NCBI GenBank assembly: GCA_016787485.1
Contig: JAEUUL010000004.1
Span: forward strand, 186,001 to 250,000
Direction of reading: 5' to 3'
Source: Bacteroidota bacterium
GTDB lineage: Bacteria; Bacteroidota; Bacteroidia; NS11-12g; UBA955
DNA length: 64,000 nt
The notes under the pieces are model-generated. The model had not been told where the DNA came from. It did not search any database and saw only the letters and a program-made list of their open reading frames with translations. Shown here piece by piece: positions 34,518-43,899 of the stretch; position 1 is the first letter of the stretch; every line of letters starts with the position of its first letter. A program made the position numbers and the translations under genes.

Positions 34518-35293
34518 TACAGGTTTCCGGTGCGACCACCATCCACGACCATATTGGTGCCGGTGATGTAAGATGCCAGGGGTGATGCCAGAAAACATAC
34601 GGCAAATGCGGGTTCTTCGGGTTTGCCGAACCGGGCGGCAGGAATTTCATGCAGCATTTCACTGCGTACGGTTTCCAGCTCCAGACCCGTCTTCTGGCTT
34701 TTGTTGGCTATGATGGAATGCAGTCTCTCTGTTTCTGTTGCGCCCGGCAGTACATTGTTTACAGTTATGCCAAAAGGAGCCAGTTCGTTGGCAAGGGTTT
34801 TAGACCAGTTTGCCACTGCCCCGCGAATGGTATTGCTTACTCCCAGGTTTGGCAGTGGTATTTTTACACTGGTGCTGATGATGTTGATGATGCGGCCGTA
34901 ACCGGCAGATTTCATGCCCGGTATCAATGCCTGTGCCAGGATATGGTTGTTGATAAGGTGACCGCGGAATGCAGCGAGAAAATCATCTGTATTTGCACTG
35001 TGCGCTGGTCCTGCCGGCGGACCACCTGTATTGTTTACAAGAATGTGAACCACATGTTCTGCAGCAATCCGCCTTGCCGCATCCTGTACAGAGTCATTGT
35101 CTGCAAAATCAGCGGTGTACCAGCCATGTCCGCCGCCGGGTAATGATTCCACTGTGGTTTTCAGTTTTTCTTCATTTCTGGCCAAAAGGATGACCCGGGC
35201 ACCTGAGGCAGCCAATTGCCGGGCGGAGGCCAAACCAATACCCGCCGTACTGCCGCATACCAGGGCAGTTTTGCCGTTTAAATCTGCAATCAC
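34517..35293 (-). CDS. SDR family oxidoreductase lacking the usual Tyr-x-x-x-Lys
   Basis: 258 residues with an NAD(P)-binding Rossmann start (VCGSTAGIGLASARQLA) and ending in a classic SDR C-terminus (GTNMVVDGGRT). The NNAG motif reads NNTGGPPAG. Where most SDRs have Ser...Tyr-x-x-x-Lys this one has ISTSVKIPLPNLGVSNTIR, so Tyr and Lys are replaced by Asn and Arg. This S/N/R pattern with NNTGGPP marks a recognised SDR branch, often labelled 3-oxoacyl-ACP reductase, whose substrate is unclear. It is first in the menA-menC operon but has no known step in that pathway. Confidence 0.85.
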   Translation of the reverse strand: MIADLNGKTALVCGSTAGIGLASARQLAASGARVILLARNEEKLKTTVESLPGGGHGWYTADFADNDSVQDAARRIAAEHVVHILVNNTGGPPAGPAHSANTDDFLAAFRGHLINNHILAQALIPGMKSAGYGRIINIISTSVKIPLPNLGVSNTIRGAVANWSKTLANELAPFGITVNNVLPGATETERLHSIIANKSQKTGLELETVRSEMLHEIPAARFGKPEEPAFAVCFLASPLASYITGTNMVVDGGRTGNL

Positions 35294-35337
35294 CCTGCAA
35301 AGGTAAGGGGGATGGCGAGATAGGTTTCAGATTGGTT

Positions 35338-36051
35338 TTAATACACGTCCGTCTGTTTTTGGTTGTGCGCCCTTAGTATGAGCCAAATGCCCAGTGCAAC
35401 ACACAGTCCGCTTAGGATGAGCAGGTGCCACCAGGTAATGATGGCAGTGCCTTCGCCAAACAGTTTGAGGGCAGCCAGAAAGAGAACAAGCAATATTCCG
35501 CTTCGCAGAATCCAGATGAGCCATGGGGTGAAGTTGCGGTTTGCCCTGCGTATTTTTTGGTTATCCGGCAGGCTCTGATTGACCAGGGATAGTTTGTTCT
35601 CCAGCTGCACCCACAGGGCCCATGCATCTTCAGACTCTACCTTTTCTGCCGGAAGCAGCTGAAAGCGCAGCACGGGAAACTGAGGGATGAAATTAGCTAC
35701 AGGGCGGTTAGGCACAAGTCGGCGGGGTACACCGCATTCAGACAGATAGTTCCAGGGTATGCGATAGCGCGGAGCATACAAAGGAGACTTATACTTGAGA
35801 ATGATCTCCAAAGCATCTTCATGCAGGATTACAATGCAGGGAACCACCAGCCACCGCACCAGAAACAACCACGATAAAAAAAGGAAAATACTGAGTATGA
35901 CGGGGCCGCAAATCATGCGGGTAGAAAAATTCATGCCCGGCAGATTGCATACCAATACGACACAAAAAGCAAGAACAGCTGAAAGTGCTGCAAATACAAA
36001 GACCCCCTTCCATGGTTGGCAGTATCGTGCTGCTGATGATTCCATGGTCAT
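35338..36051 (-). CDS. Membrane protein of unknown function
   Basis: 237 residues. Two N-terminal membrane spans (GVFVFAALSAVLAFCVVLVC; PVILSIFLFLSWLFLVRWLV) are followed by a ~110-residue soluble, beta-rich region resembling a bacterial PH-like fold, then two more spans (WLIWILRSGILLVLFLAAL; LLILSGLCVALGIWLIL). No catalytic motif. It lies 44 bases upstream of the SDR gene in the same direction and may be part of that transcript. Confidence 0.7.
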   Translation of the reverse strand: MTMESSAARYCQPWKGVFVFAALSAVLAFCVVLVCNLPGMNFSTRMICGPVILSIFLFLSWLFLVRWLVVPCIVILHEDALEIILKYKSPLYAPRYRIPWNYLSECGVPRRLVPNRPVANFIPQFPVLRFQLLPAEKVESEDAWALWVQLENKLSLVNQSLPDNQKIRRANRNFTPWLIWILRSGILLVLFLAALKLFGEGTAIITWWHLLILSGLCVALGIWLILRAHNQKQTDVY

Positions 36052-36212
36052 TCAAGTTTAGGTGATTTAAGGCAGAATTCCAAATAAAACCAACAAAATA
36101 TCCAACAAAGACAACAAAAGTGTTCAAACGGCAAACAGAAAATTATGGTCTTCCTCCGGCCAAAGCAAACCAATTGGTAAAAAAGCAGCATCTTTGCAAG
36201 CCGAAATTCTGT

Positions 36213-36716
36213 ATGCGCATTTTACTGGCCCTGGGTGTTTTGTTTTTGGGTAGCTGTTGTCCTACAACAGATTGCGTTCCGCTGGATGATGCCGTACGGG
36301 TATTGTTCGATACAGAAACACAGGGCAAGAAATTCCTGCCGGCAGATTTGGATACCATCACCCTGAAACGCAGGGGCCCGCAGTATTTTGCGGAGACCAC
36401 AGTAAACTGGTATTTCAAAGATGGTTTGTACCGGAGTGATACCGGCAATATCGGCATGGGTTTTATACCCCTGCCCATTCACTACACCTCAGATACGCTT
36501 ACGTTGTCTACCTCATCGGGGAAAGTGTATGAAATAACAGGGTATTATGTTTCTGTAAAAGAGAACCGCAGCAGTGCAGGTTGCCAGAAATGTCCGGGAC
36601 TGGGCAGTAAGGAGTGTGCTGTAAACGGAACATTGTATAGCATGCTTGGCAATCGGGATGAGGAATCTTTGCCTGTTAAGGTTGCCGGTGGAGTGTTGAT
36701 TTTCCGGAATCAGTAA
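36213..36716 (+). CDS. Lipoprotein of unknown function
   Basis: 167 residues from the ATG at 36213, which gives a clean lipoprotein signal (MRILLALGVLFLGSCC; lipobox L-G-S-C). The upstream in-frame ATG would bury this signal. The mature part is beta-rich with a four-cysteine cluster (CQKCPG...KEC plus the N-terminal CCP), perhaps disulfide-linked. Its 3' end overlaps the convergent next gene by 7 bases. No family recognised. Confidence 0.7.
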   Translation: MRILLALGVLFLGSCCPTTDCVPLDDAVRVLFDTETQGKKFLPADLDTITLKRRGPQYFAETTVNWYFKDGLYRSDTGNIGMGFIPLPIHYTSDTLTLSTSSGKVYEITGYYVSVKENRSSAGCQKCPGLGSKECAVNGTLYSMLGNRDEESLPVKVAGGVLIFRNQ

Positions 36717-37621
36717 CCAGACTTCAGGCGGCGCAGCAGCCGCGGCAGCCTGTTTTCCGTGTAGGAAAAATAAGGTCTGTTTTCCGGGCCGAATTTCTGA
36801 TAAAATTTTGCAACCCCCGGAATTTCGGAACCCTCAAAGTCCAGATAAACAGGGGTATTGGCATACCGCCGGATGGCCTCCCGGATGATACCGTGCATGA
36901 TTCCCACACTGCGACCCGCTGCTGTTGGTCCGGCGCATACATAATGCACAAACCGGGGAGAAACCAAGAACAAGGCAGCCCCGAGCAATTCCTGTTCGCG
37001 GTAAGCCCCCAGAGTCCATACCTGTCCTTCTTCTGCCATCTGAGTGCATGCTATTTCAAACCGTGCATAATCTGCTGTGTGAATATTTGGGTTGGATTCA
37101 CCCCAGGCCTGCCGGTACACGTCTATCACTTCGGCAACTGAAATTTGCGTGTTGTATTGAATGAGGAGCTGATCCAGTTTGCGCAGATTTTTTTGCGCAT
37201 CGGCATTAAAATGATTACACAATGTTTCAAATGAATGCTGCAAATGCAATACATAGTTGCTGCGTTTTTTGCAGGGCAGTGCAAACGGGAATGAGGGATT
37301 CAACTGCAAATGAATCAGCCGGAAATGTCGCGGAATAGCGCGGATAAATGCATCCTGATTCCATATTTCTGTAGCAGAAAACACGCCCAGTTGCTGACAA
37401 AAAAACGGCATATAAATGTAGGAAATTCCCCATTTTTTTCGCCAGGGTAGCGGAAATACCGCCTCATAATCTCCAGCTACAAGGGCATCCCACTGTCCAT
37501 CACACAAGGCATCCAGATAAGAAGAAAGTGCATAGGCCACACTGTTTTTTGCACCCAGAATGCAGCGATCCCAACGCGTGGAATCAATCTCTTTCCGGCG
37601 CAAATATGTTATTTCAGCCAT
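36710..37621 (-). CDS. GNAT / FemAB-like acyltransferase
   Basis: 303 residues. An N-terminal half with FemAB-like features (VFPLPWRKKWGISYIYMPFF) and a C-terminal GNAT-type region (GAYREQELLGAALFLVS, GRSVGIMHGIIREAIRRYA, YLDFEGSEIPGVAKFYQKFG) resemble the Acetyltransf_6 / PEP-CTERM-FemAB proteins in glycan gene clusters. It probably transfers an acyl or aminoacyl group onto a saccharide or peptidoglycan precursor in the cytoplasm. It overlaps the deacetylase gene by 13 bases, so the two act together. Confidence 0.7.
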   Translation of the reverse strand: MAEITYLRRKEIDSTRWDRCILGAKNSVAYALSSYLDALCDGQWDALVAGDYEAVFPLPWRKKWGISYIYMPFFCQQLGVFSATEIWNQDAFIRAIPRHFRLIHLQLNPSFPFALPCKKRSNYVLHLQHSFETLCNHFNADAQKNLRKLDQLLIQYNTQISVAEVIDVYRQAWGESNPNIHTADYARFEIACTQMAEEGQVWTLGAYREQELLGAALFLVSPRFVHYVCAGPTAAGRSVGIMHGIIREAIRRYANTPVYLDFEGSEIPGVAKFYQKFGPENRPYFSYTENRLPRLLRRLKSGY

Positions 37622-38868
37622 GCTTCAAATACATTACGCCAGCCTTTCCACCCGCTGCTTTCACTCAGACTTTCATTGTGGTAAACAAAACAAAAATCAC
37701 CTCCGGTTTCTGCCATTTTATTTTTCAGTTCAGCGCCGAGTTGTATGGCTGAATCCGGTGATAATTTCAAATAATTTTTGCAGGTTACATCCATGCATAC
37801 AAAGGGGTGAATATGCAAACCGGTTTCGGTATCTGTTTCCAGGTTGTACCACAAAAATGTGTATGCAGTGCCAGCTCTGAATCCGCAGGCATCTGCATAA
37901 CCCATGGTGTAATCGTGGGTAAATCCCGCCTGCAGAAGCAAACTGTAGGATTGAGGCAGCCTCATGCGCAGAAAATGTTGCCGGCTGCTCTGTATGGATT
38001 GGCCGGTTGCTTTTTCCAACAGATGTTTTTCATCGTAAATCAGCCGGGAATAATCGCCACTGGCCCATGAAGGGTGCAGTCCGGCCGGGATGTGCAGGCT
38101 GCCAAGAAGTTTCTGAAATGGTTTATAAGCAGTGGATACCTGTTTGTCGTGCTTTCCATAGTGAACCGGAACCAGCCAGAAAATGCGGGATTCTTCGAAA
38201 GGTTGCAATGCAGAATGAATATAGTCGTATGTATAAAACGGGTCGCTTTGCGGGCCTTGTACCTGCCTGCGTTCCCTGCGGTTTTCAGGGCTGAGCAGCA
38301 GATCCCTGCACCAGGCCCCCCATCTGCGAAGCAAGGGTCTTCCCAGATACTTGAATGCAATGTCCACATCGATGGTGGGAATGGTTGTTAAACGGGGTAC
38401 GAAAGGAATCCCTGACTGTCTGTAAAACTGCAGAATGGCAGCATCGAGCCAGGGCTCCTGTACTGTTTCCAGCGTGTGGGCCAGAGAGGCAGTGGCAGGA
38501 AAGCGGTGGTAAACATCTGCGGCAAACGGCTGGTACTCTTCGTAACGGCTGAGCAGCCAAAATGCCATGGCAAACAGGTCGAATTGTGTTCCGCCGGCAG
38601 AGGGAAAAAGCACCGTTTTGCCATCAATGACCGCTGCGGAGGGTTTGAATTCCGGGTTGATTCCCTTTTCCTGCAACCAGCCAGAACAATAGAGGGTAAA
38701 ACCGGGTAGTTCCTGACTGGAATAATTGATTTTTATAGCCGCCGGGTCTTGTTCATACTGGGCTGCATTCAGGTGCAACCGGTAGGGAATACCGGCTCGG
38801 CGCAGGAGGAGTTCATCCAGCACATAGCGCAGGCGCGGGCCTGTAACAGGTGTAAAAATGGCGACCAT
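37609..38868 (-). CDS. Polysaccharide deacetylase-like protein
   Basis: 419 residues from the ATG at 38868 ([13 protein letters not shown]). The N-terminal ~120 residues resemble the DUF7033 leader domain that precedes Bacteroidota deacetylases. The catalytic-like block is [16 protein letters not shown] near 180-195 (Asp-x-Asp). Downstream, AGLHPSWAS supplies the His and Pro of the second motif and [14 protein letters not shown] the C-terminal motif. This points to carbohydrate esterase family 4 (de-N-acetylation of a cell-surface glycan), but some metal ligands cannot be assigned. It is divergent from gmd with only 31 bases between. Confidence 0.75.
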   Translation of the reverse strand: MVAIFTPVTGPRLRYVLDELLLRRAGIPYRLHLNAAQYEQDPAAIKINYSSQELPGFTLYCSGWLQEKGINPEFKPSAAVIDGKTVLFPSAGGTQFDLFAMAFWLLSRYEEYQPFAADVYHRFPATASLAHTLETVQEPWLDAAILQFYRQSGIPFVPRLTTIPTIDVDIAFKYLGRPLLRRWGAWCRDLLLSPENRRERRQVQGPQSDPFYTYDYIHSALQPFEESRIFWLVPVHYGKHDKQVSTAYKPFQKLLGSLHIPAGLHPSWASGDYSRLIYDEKHLLEKATGQSIQSSRQHFLRMRLPQSYSLLLQAGFTHDYTMGYADACGFRAGTAYTFLWYNLETDTETGLHIHPFVCMDVTCKNYLKLSPDSAIQLGAELKNKMAETGGDFCFVYHNESLSESSGWKGWRNVFEAWLK

Positions 38869-38882
38869 ACGGGTTGAATGCC

Positions 38883-38890
38883 TATTTTTG
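38883..38890 (+). promoter_or_regulatory. -7 box for gmd, very close to the start codon
   Basis: TATTTTTG, followed by C, fits TAnnTTTG and ends 9 bases before the gmd ATG at 38900. The leader would be only a few bases long. Confidence 0.55.
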
Positions 38891-38899
38891 CGCAAAATA

Positions 38900-40036
38900 A
38901 TGAAGGTAGCGTTAATCACAGGCATAACCGGGCAGGATGGTGCCTATCTGGCAGAGTTTTTATTGCGCAAGGGTTACACAGTTCACGGCATTAAGCGACG
39001 CAGTTCGCTGTTCAATACCGAAAGGATAGACCATATTTACGAGGATCCGCATATACCCGGGGCCAAAATGCACCTGCATTACGGTGACCTTACCGATAGT
39101 ACCAACCTGATTCGAATCATACAGGAAGTACAGCCCGACGAAATTTACAACCTGGCAGCACAAAGCCATGTGCAGGTTAGTTTCGAAACCCCGGAGTATA
39201 CTGCCAACTGCGACGCCATGGGTACACTGAGAATACTTGAAGCTGTGCGTATATTGGGATTGGTGGAGAAAACCAGAATTTATCAGGCCAGTACAAGTGA
39301 GTTGTACGGGCTGGTGCAGGCTGTACCACAAAACGAGACCACCCCTTTTTATCCGAGAAGTCCGTATGCGGTGGCCAAAATGTATGGATACTGGATTACC
39401 GTAAACTACCGGGAAGCATACGGAATGTATGCCTGCAATGGGATACTGTTTAACCACGAAAGCCCCATACGCGGGGAAACTTTTGTAACCCGTAAAATCA
39501 CACGGGCCGCCGCGCGCATAGCCCTGGGTCTGCAGGATAAATTGTATCTGGGAAATCTGAACTCACGCCGGGACTGGGGACATGCCAAGGATTATATCGA
39601 GGCCATGTACCTGATGCTGCAGCAGGAAAAAGCCGAAGATTTTGTCATAGCGACCGGAAAAACCACCGAAATCAGGGAATTTGTGCGGATGGCTTTCAGT
39701 GAGTTGGGTCTGGGTATTGAATTCCATGGTGAAGGGGTGAATGAAAAGGGTGTGCTGGGATTTATAGACAAAGCAAAAGCAGACAGTCTGGGATTGAAAA
39801 TTTCCGAAGCAGCCATTGGCAAAGAATTGGTGAATGTAGATCCCAAATATTTCCGTCCCACCGAAGTGGATTTGTTGATAGGAGAAGCCACCAAGGCCAA
39901 AGAAAAACTCGGTTGGGTTGCGAAACACAGCCTGCTGGAATTGGTGTCGGATATGATGCAAAGCGACCTGCACCTGATGAAGAAGGAAACCTACCTGAAA
40001 GAAGGCGGTTTTGGTGCGAAGAATTATTTTGAATAA
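38900..40036 (+). CDS. gmd: GDP-mannose 4,6-dehydratase
   Basis: 378 residues from the ATG at 38900, where [14 protein letters not shown] gives the expected start. An SDR enzyme converting GDP-mannose to GDP-4-keto-6-deoxymannose. The NADP-binding motif [14 protein letters not shown], the catalytic Thr-Glu pair (ASTSELYG) and [10 protein letters not shown] with the Tyr-x-x-x-Lys are all present, plus [16 protein letters not shown]. It ends directly against fcl, and together they make GDP-L-fucose. Confidence 0.97.
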   Translation: MKVALITGITGQDGAYLAEFLLRKGYTVHGIKRRSSLFNTERIDHIYEDPHIPGAKMHLHYGDLTDSTNLIRIIQEVQPDEIYNLAAQSHVQVSFETPEYTANCDAMGTLRILEAVRILGLVEKTRIYQASTSELYGLVQAVPQNETTPFYPRSPYAVAKMYGYWITVNYREAYGMYACNGILFNHESPIRGETFVTRKITRAAARIALGLQDKLYLGNLNSRRDWGHAKDYIEAMYLMLQQEKAEDFVIATGKTTEIREFVRMAFSELGLGIEFHGEGVNEKGVLGFIDKAKADSLGLKISEAAIGKELVNVDPKYFRPTEVDLLIGEATKAKEKLGWVAKHSLLELVSDMMQSDLHLMKKETYLKEGGFGAKNYFE

Positions 40037-40969
40037 ATGAAATCAACGGCCAGAATTTACGTAGCCGGACACCGGGGCATGGTGGGTTCAGCGGTGGTGC
40101 GTGCCCTTCAGGCAAAGGGTTTCAGCAACATTGTTACCCGTACTTCTGCAGAGCTGGACCTGCGCAATCAGCAGGCTGTAAAGGAATTTTACGAAAAGGA
40201 AAGGCCGGAATATGTGGTGGATGCCGCTGCCAAAGTGGGTGGAATTCTCGCCAACAACACCTACCGTGCAGAGTTTTTGTATGAAAACCTGATGATGCAG
40301 AACAACATCATCCATTTTGCCCATGTGTACGGTGTAGAAAAACTATTGTTCCTTGGCAGCAGCTGCATTTATCCCAAAATGGCACCCCAGCCGCTGAAAG
40401 AAGACTATCTGCTCAGCGGAGAACTGGAACCCACGAATGAACCTTACGCCATAGCAAAAATAACGGGCATAAAAATGTGCGAGGCATACCGTGATCAGTA
40501 TGGTTGCAATTTTATCAGCGCCATGCCCACCAACCTGTACGGACCCAATGACAATTATCACCCTGAAAACTCACACGTTTTACCTGCATTGATCCGAAAG
40601 TTTCATGAGGCCAAAGCGCAAGGCAAACCCAGCGTGGAAATATGGGGAGATGGCAGTCCGTTGCGCGAATTTTTATATGCCGATGACCTGGCCGATGCCC
40701 TTGTATACCTGCTTTTGAATTACAACGAAAAACAATTTGTAAACGTAGGTTACGGGGAAGATATATCCATCAAAGATCTGGCACTCCTGGTAAAGAAAGT
40801 GGTGGGATACGAAGGTGATCTCACATTCGACACCACCAAACCAAACGGCACACCCCGCAAACTCATGGATAGCAGCCGGCTGTTTGCCACCGGCTGGAAA
40901 CCCAGGGTACATCTGGAAGAGGGTATCCGCCTGGCGTACCGGGATTTCACCACCCGATACGGGCAATAA
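40037..40969 (+). CDS. fcl: GDP-L-fucose synthase
   Basis: 310 residues; the start codon immediately follows the gmd stop. It epimerises and reduces GDP-4-keto-6-deoxymannose to GDP-L-fucose. Visible: the dinucleotide motif [11 protein letters not shown], the catalytic Ser in GSSCIYPK, Tyr-x-x-x-Lys in [10 protein letters not shown], and the family signature [20 protein letters not shown]. Length is normal. The fucosyl donor would feed the two glycosyltransferases that follow. Confidence 0.97.
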   Translation: MKSTARIYVAGHRGMVGSAVVRALQAKGFSNIVTRTSAELDLRNQQAVKEFYEKERPEYVVDAAAKVGGILANNTYRAEFLYENLMMQNNIIHFAHVYGVEKLLFLGSSCIYPKMAPQPLKEDYLLSGELEPTNEPYAIAKITGIKMCEAYRDQYGCNFISAMPTNLYGPNDNYHPENSHVLPALIRKFHEAKAQGKPSVEIWGDGSPLREFLYADDLADALVYLLLNYNEKQFVNVGYGEDISIKDLALLVKKVVGYEGDLTFDTTKPNGTPRKLMDSSRLFATGWKPRVHLEEGIRLAYRDFTTRYGQ

Positions 40970-40980
40970 TTCTCCACCGC

Positions 40981-41958
40981 ATGCACTCCATTCTGTACCT
41001 TTCCCAGGGCCCTGAAGGCACAGGAGGTCACAGGCATGAAAGGGTATTTTGCGAAACGCTGGCAGGAGAATGGAACCATTGCAGGGATTGTTTTACGGAG
41101 AAAAGATTTACCCGCGTTTACAAAGGAATTTTCGGATGGATCAGACTCGGATTCGCTGCTTTTTCTGCCGCAAAGAATGCAGAATGTATTGTAACTACGG
41201 CGCGTCTGGCATGGCCTGTATGGTTCCGGATCCGTTTGAGCCGCAGCCGCATGATTGTGATTTTACATAATTATGATCCGAAGGACGGTAAACCGGGTTT
41301 ATATCATTTTCTGCTCCGGAAATTTGTAAAAACAGCCGCAGCATATCCAGACAGAATGCGCATTGTATGTGTGAGTAAGTACTGGCAGAATGTATTTGAA
41401 AAAATAGCAGATAAACCATTTAAACCCGTTGTATTTCCAAACCTTTTTGTAACCGAAAAATATCTTTTTTACCGGAATATAGTAAAGAAAAATCCCAGGT
41501 TGATACATTTGGGTATGTGGTCTGAAAAGCTGGATATAAAAGCCTGTTACCTTCTGGTGAATGCCTTGACGGAACGTGGTTATGTACCCTATTTTTCCAC
41601 GCCGGATTCCGGAGTAAAATGCGATTTTCCACTGTCATATTTTGCTACGCATGAGGCGTATTTAAAACAAATGGCATTGTCGAACTGTACCATCGTGGCC
41701 AACTCGGTGAACGAGGGCTGGAACCGGGTGGTACATGAGAGTTTCCTGGTAGGAACCCAGGTGCTGGCCATGGGTGGTGCGGGCATGGAAGAACTGGTAA
41801 AAACCGCAAATGGTTGCTGGTGTCATTCAGTGGATGAAATCCTGAATGCAGTTGAACATATTCAAACACGTGAAATCAATGCTGCTGCACTGGAAATATA
41901 CAATCTGCGAACCGCAGAAAAGTGGTCTCAACCCATCGTACAATGGCTGAAATCGTAA
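40981..41958 (+). CDS. Glycosyltransferase, GT-B type
   Basis: 325 residues. The N-terminus has a glycine-rich loop of a GT-B enzyme (YLSQGPEGTGGHRHE), and the C-terminal half shows a GT4/GT1-like donor-binding region (IVANSVNEGWNRVVHESFLV, LAMGGAGMEELV). VCVSKYWQNVF is also typical of GT4 enzymes. The donor may be GDP-fucose from the preceding genes, but that is inference. Its 3' end overlaps the next gene by 16 bases, so the two probably add consecutive sugars. Confidence 0.78.
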   Translation: MHSILYLSQGPEGTGGHRHERVFCETLAGEWNHCRDCFTEKRFTRVYKGIFGWIRLGFAAFSAAKNAECIVTTARLAWPVWFRIRLSRSRMIVILHNYDPKDGKPGLYHFLLRKFVKTAAAYPDRMRIVCVSKYWQNVFEKIADKPFKPVVFPNLFVTEKYLFYRNIVKKNPRLIHLGMWSEKLDIKACYLLVNALTERGYVPYFSTPDSGVKCDFPLSYFATHEAYLKQMALSNCTIVANSVNEGWNRVVHESFLVGTQVLAMGGAGMEELVKTANGCWCHSVDEILNAVEHIQTREINAAALEIYNLRTAEKWSQPIVQWLKS

Positions 41959-42932
41959 ATACAAAACCGGATATTTCTGTTTTGATACCGGCTTATAATG
42001 CGGAGAGCACCATTGCGTCTGCAGTGTGGTCTGTATTGAATCAATCCTTTGCAAGCTTTGAATTGCTGGTGTACATAGACGGGGCCACAGACCGCACAGT
42101 GGATATGGTGGCACCCATAGAAGATGACCGGCTACGCCTGATTGTGAATGCGCAGAACCTGGGAATATCTGCAGCACGCAATGCTTTGTTGCAGCACGCA
42201 AAGGGCAAATACGTGGCCTGGCTCGATGCAGATGACATTATGCTTCCGGGCCGCCTGAGGGAACAATTTGATGTACTTGAAACCCAACAGGAACTGGATT
42301 TTTTGGGGGGATGGGCAGAGTTGCGCAACAGCGGACTGAAACGTGTACAGGTGAGTACGGATACGCAATGGCTTGAAACACATCTGCAGTTTCGCAATCC
42401 CTTTATTCACAGCAGCATAATGGCACGCAATTTCTTTGTGGAAGAGCAATTGATGTACGATACAGCCTTAGATTATACCGAAGATTATGACTTGTATCTG
42501 CGATGCGCGAAAGCCGGGAAAAAGCCAGGCATGTATCCCGGGTTTGTGGTGAGTTACCGCATGCCGGATGCAGAAGAAGGCAGTGCCAGGCAGGAGAAGT
42601 ATCGGTTGACGGAAAAACTGGGTGTTCTTCTCCGTCGGCAGTTTCCCTTTGTAGACACAGCTGAGGCGCCTGTAATCATTGGGTTTTTGCGCGGCAATGC
42701 CAAATTGGGTCAGACTGAATTCAAAACAGTGCGCCATTTTTTGGTGCAGGCACGCAGGCAATTGAAAAAATCGGGCAAATGGCAGCGGGGTGCAGCCGCT
42801 TATATGCTGTATCAGCGGTTAAGACTTACGCGGCTCAGGTTTGGCCTGTGGCGCACCCTTCTGGTGATGGCCACAAGCAATCCTGCGTTGATGCGGTTTA
42901 TGCTGAAACAACGCACGAAATATGGGCGGTAG
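41943..42932 (+). CDS. Glycosyltransferase family 2
   Basis: 329 residues from the ATG at 41943. GT-A fold: VLIPAYNAESTIASAVWSVL, the Asp of YIDGATDRT, the DXD-type WLDADDIMLPGRL, and FIHSSIMARN with LDYTEDYDLYLRC as the acceptor region (ED). It is an inverting transferase acting on a cytoplasmic lipid-linked saccharide. No membrane spans. It belongs to the gmd-fcl cluster by overlap and direction. Confidence 0.88.
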   Translation: MAEIVNTKPDISVLIPAYNAESTIASAVWSVLNQSFASFELLVYIDGATDRTVDMVAPIEDDRLRLIVNAQNLGISAARNALLQHAKGKYVAWLDADDIMLPGRLREQFDVLETQQELDFLGGWAELRNSGLKRVQVSTDTQWLETHLQFRNPFIHSSIMARNFFVEEQLMYDTALDYTEDYDLYLRCAKAGKKPGMYPGFVVSYRMPDAEEGSARQEKYRLTEKLGVLLRRQFPFVDTAEAPVIIGFLRGNAKLGQTEFKTVRHFLVQARRQLKKSGKWQRGAAAYMLYQRLRLTRLRFGLWRTLLVMATSNPALMRFMLKQRTKYGR

Positions 42933-42938
42933 CCCGTT

Positions 42939-43187
42939 TTAATGAAAGCGTGTCAGAACGGCATCCAGCTTTTTTGCCAGTTCGTGGTCTTTTTCTGTAA
43001 TCCGGTTGCCGGCGCTGTGGGTGCATAGCTCTATATGTACCAGATTGTATTCATTGGTCCATTTCGGGTGGTGGTCCAGGACCGTAATTTCAGGTGTCGC
43101 TGCTGCCATAAAAGCCATAGCCTCTTCGAAGGAACGAAAAGTGCAGGTTTTTACCAATCGGTTGTTATCTGTTTTCCAGTCTTGCAT
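42939..43187 (-). CDS. phhB: Pterin-4a-carbinolamine dehydratase
   Basis: 82 residues from the ATG at 43187 (MQDWKTDNNRL), the usual family start; a 12-residue upstream extension is possible. It recycles the carbinolamine formed by aromatic amino acid hydroxylases and can assist transcription factors in other organisms. The active-site pair HHP and the following YNLVHIELCTHS match the PCD family (HHPxW...Y..V...L.TH). No hydroxylase gene is in the window. Confidence 0.88.
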   Translation of the reverse strand: MQDWKTDNNRLVKTCTFRSFEEAMAFMAAATPEITVLDHHPKWTNEYNLVHIELCTHSAGNRITEKDHELAKKLDAVLTRFH

Positions 43188-43298
43188 AGCAAGGCAATAT
43201 AGCTTATCCACTATAGAGTTCATTCACCTTCATGATTTGGCGGGAATCACCGCTTATCTCAATAACCCGATAACCAATTACGAATTCCCCAATCTCCT

Positions 43299-43306
43299 TA
43301 TCTTTG
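43299..43306 (+). promoter_or_regulatory. -7 box for tRNA-Arg
   Basis: TATCTTTG, followed by C, fits TAnnTTTG and ends 15 bases before the tRNA. No clear -33 element. Confidence 0.6.
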
Positions 43307-43321
43307 CAGGCCGTATTACAC

Positions 43322-43396
43322 GACCCCGTAGTTCAACGGATAGAATGGAAGTTTCCTAAACTTTAGATGTGAGTTCGATTCTCGCCGGGGTCACCA
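43322..43396 (+). tRNA. tRNA-Arg (anticodon CCT)
   Basis: A full cloverleaf reads out by hand. Acceptor GACCCCG pairs with CGGGGTC, the D stem is GTTC/GAAT, the anticodon stem GAAGT/ACTTT has loop TTCCTAA (CCT at 43355-43357), the variable loop is short, and the T stem GTGAG/CTCGC has loop TTCGATT. The CCA end is encoded (43394-43396). It decodes AGG arginine codons. Confidence 0.97.
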
Positions 43397-43439
43397 AAAT
43401 TCTGCTTCAGTACGAAGCCAGCATCCCTGCCTTTCTTTC

Positions 43440-43898
43440 ATGAAACTGGTATTGCAACGCGTATCCTCTGCCTCGGTTGCCATTGAAGGCAGGATTCACG
43501 CTTCAATTTCCGCAGGACTTTTGATTTTGCTTGGGGTTTCATCACACGATTCGGCCGAAGATGCGGTGAAATTGGCCTCCAAAGTGACCGGTCTGCGTAT
43601 TTTCAGTGATGAGGAAGGAAAAATGAACCTGAGTGTGCAGGATATTTCCGGTGAGATTCTGGTTATCAGTCAGTTTACATTGTATGCGGACAGCAAAAAG
43701 GGAAATCGCCCTTCATTCATTGAAGCCGCACGTCCTGATACCGCGATTCCGTTGTATGGACTTTTTACCAGTGAATTGAAAAGACTGAGTCATTGTGCTG
43801 TATATACCGGTGTTTTTGGTGCCGATATGCAGGTTTCTCTCTGCAATGATGGACCTGTAACGATTGTGATGGATACGGCAGATTGGAAGAGGGACTGA
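43440..43898 (+). CDS. dtd: D-aminoacyl-tRNA deacylase
   Basis: 152 residues, full length. It removes D-amino acids (and glycine from tRNA-Ala) mischarged onto tRNA, acting as a dimer in the cytoplasm. The two active-site signatures are visible: SQFTLYAD near 78-85 and the cross-subunit Gly-Pro motif [10 protein letters not shown] near 137-146. It lies 43 bases downstream of the tRNA-Arg gene and ends one base from the convergent panC. Confidence 0.97.
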   Translation: MKLVLQRVSSASVAIEGRIHASISAGLLILLGVSSHDSAEDAVKLASKVTGLRIFSDEEGKMNLSVQDISGEILVISQFTLYADSKKGNRPSFIEAARPDTAIPLYGLFTSELKRLSHCAVYTGVFGADMQVSLCNDGPVTIVMDTADWKRD

Positions 43899-43899
43899 A

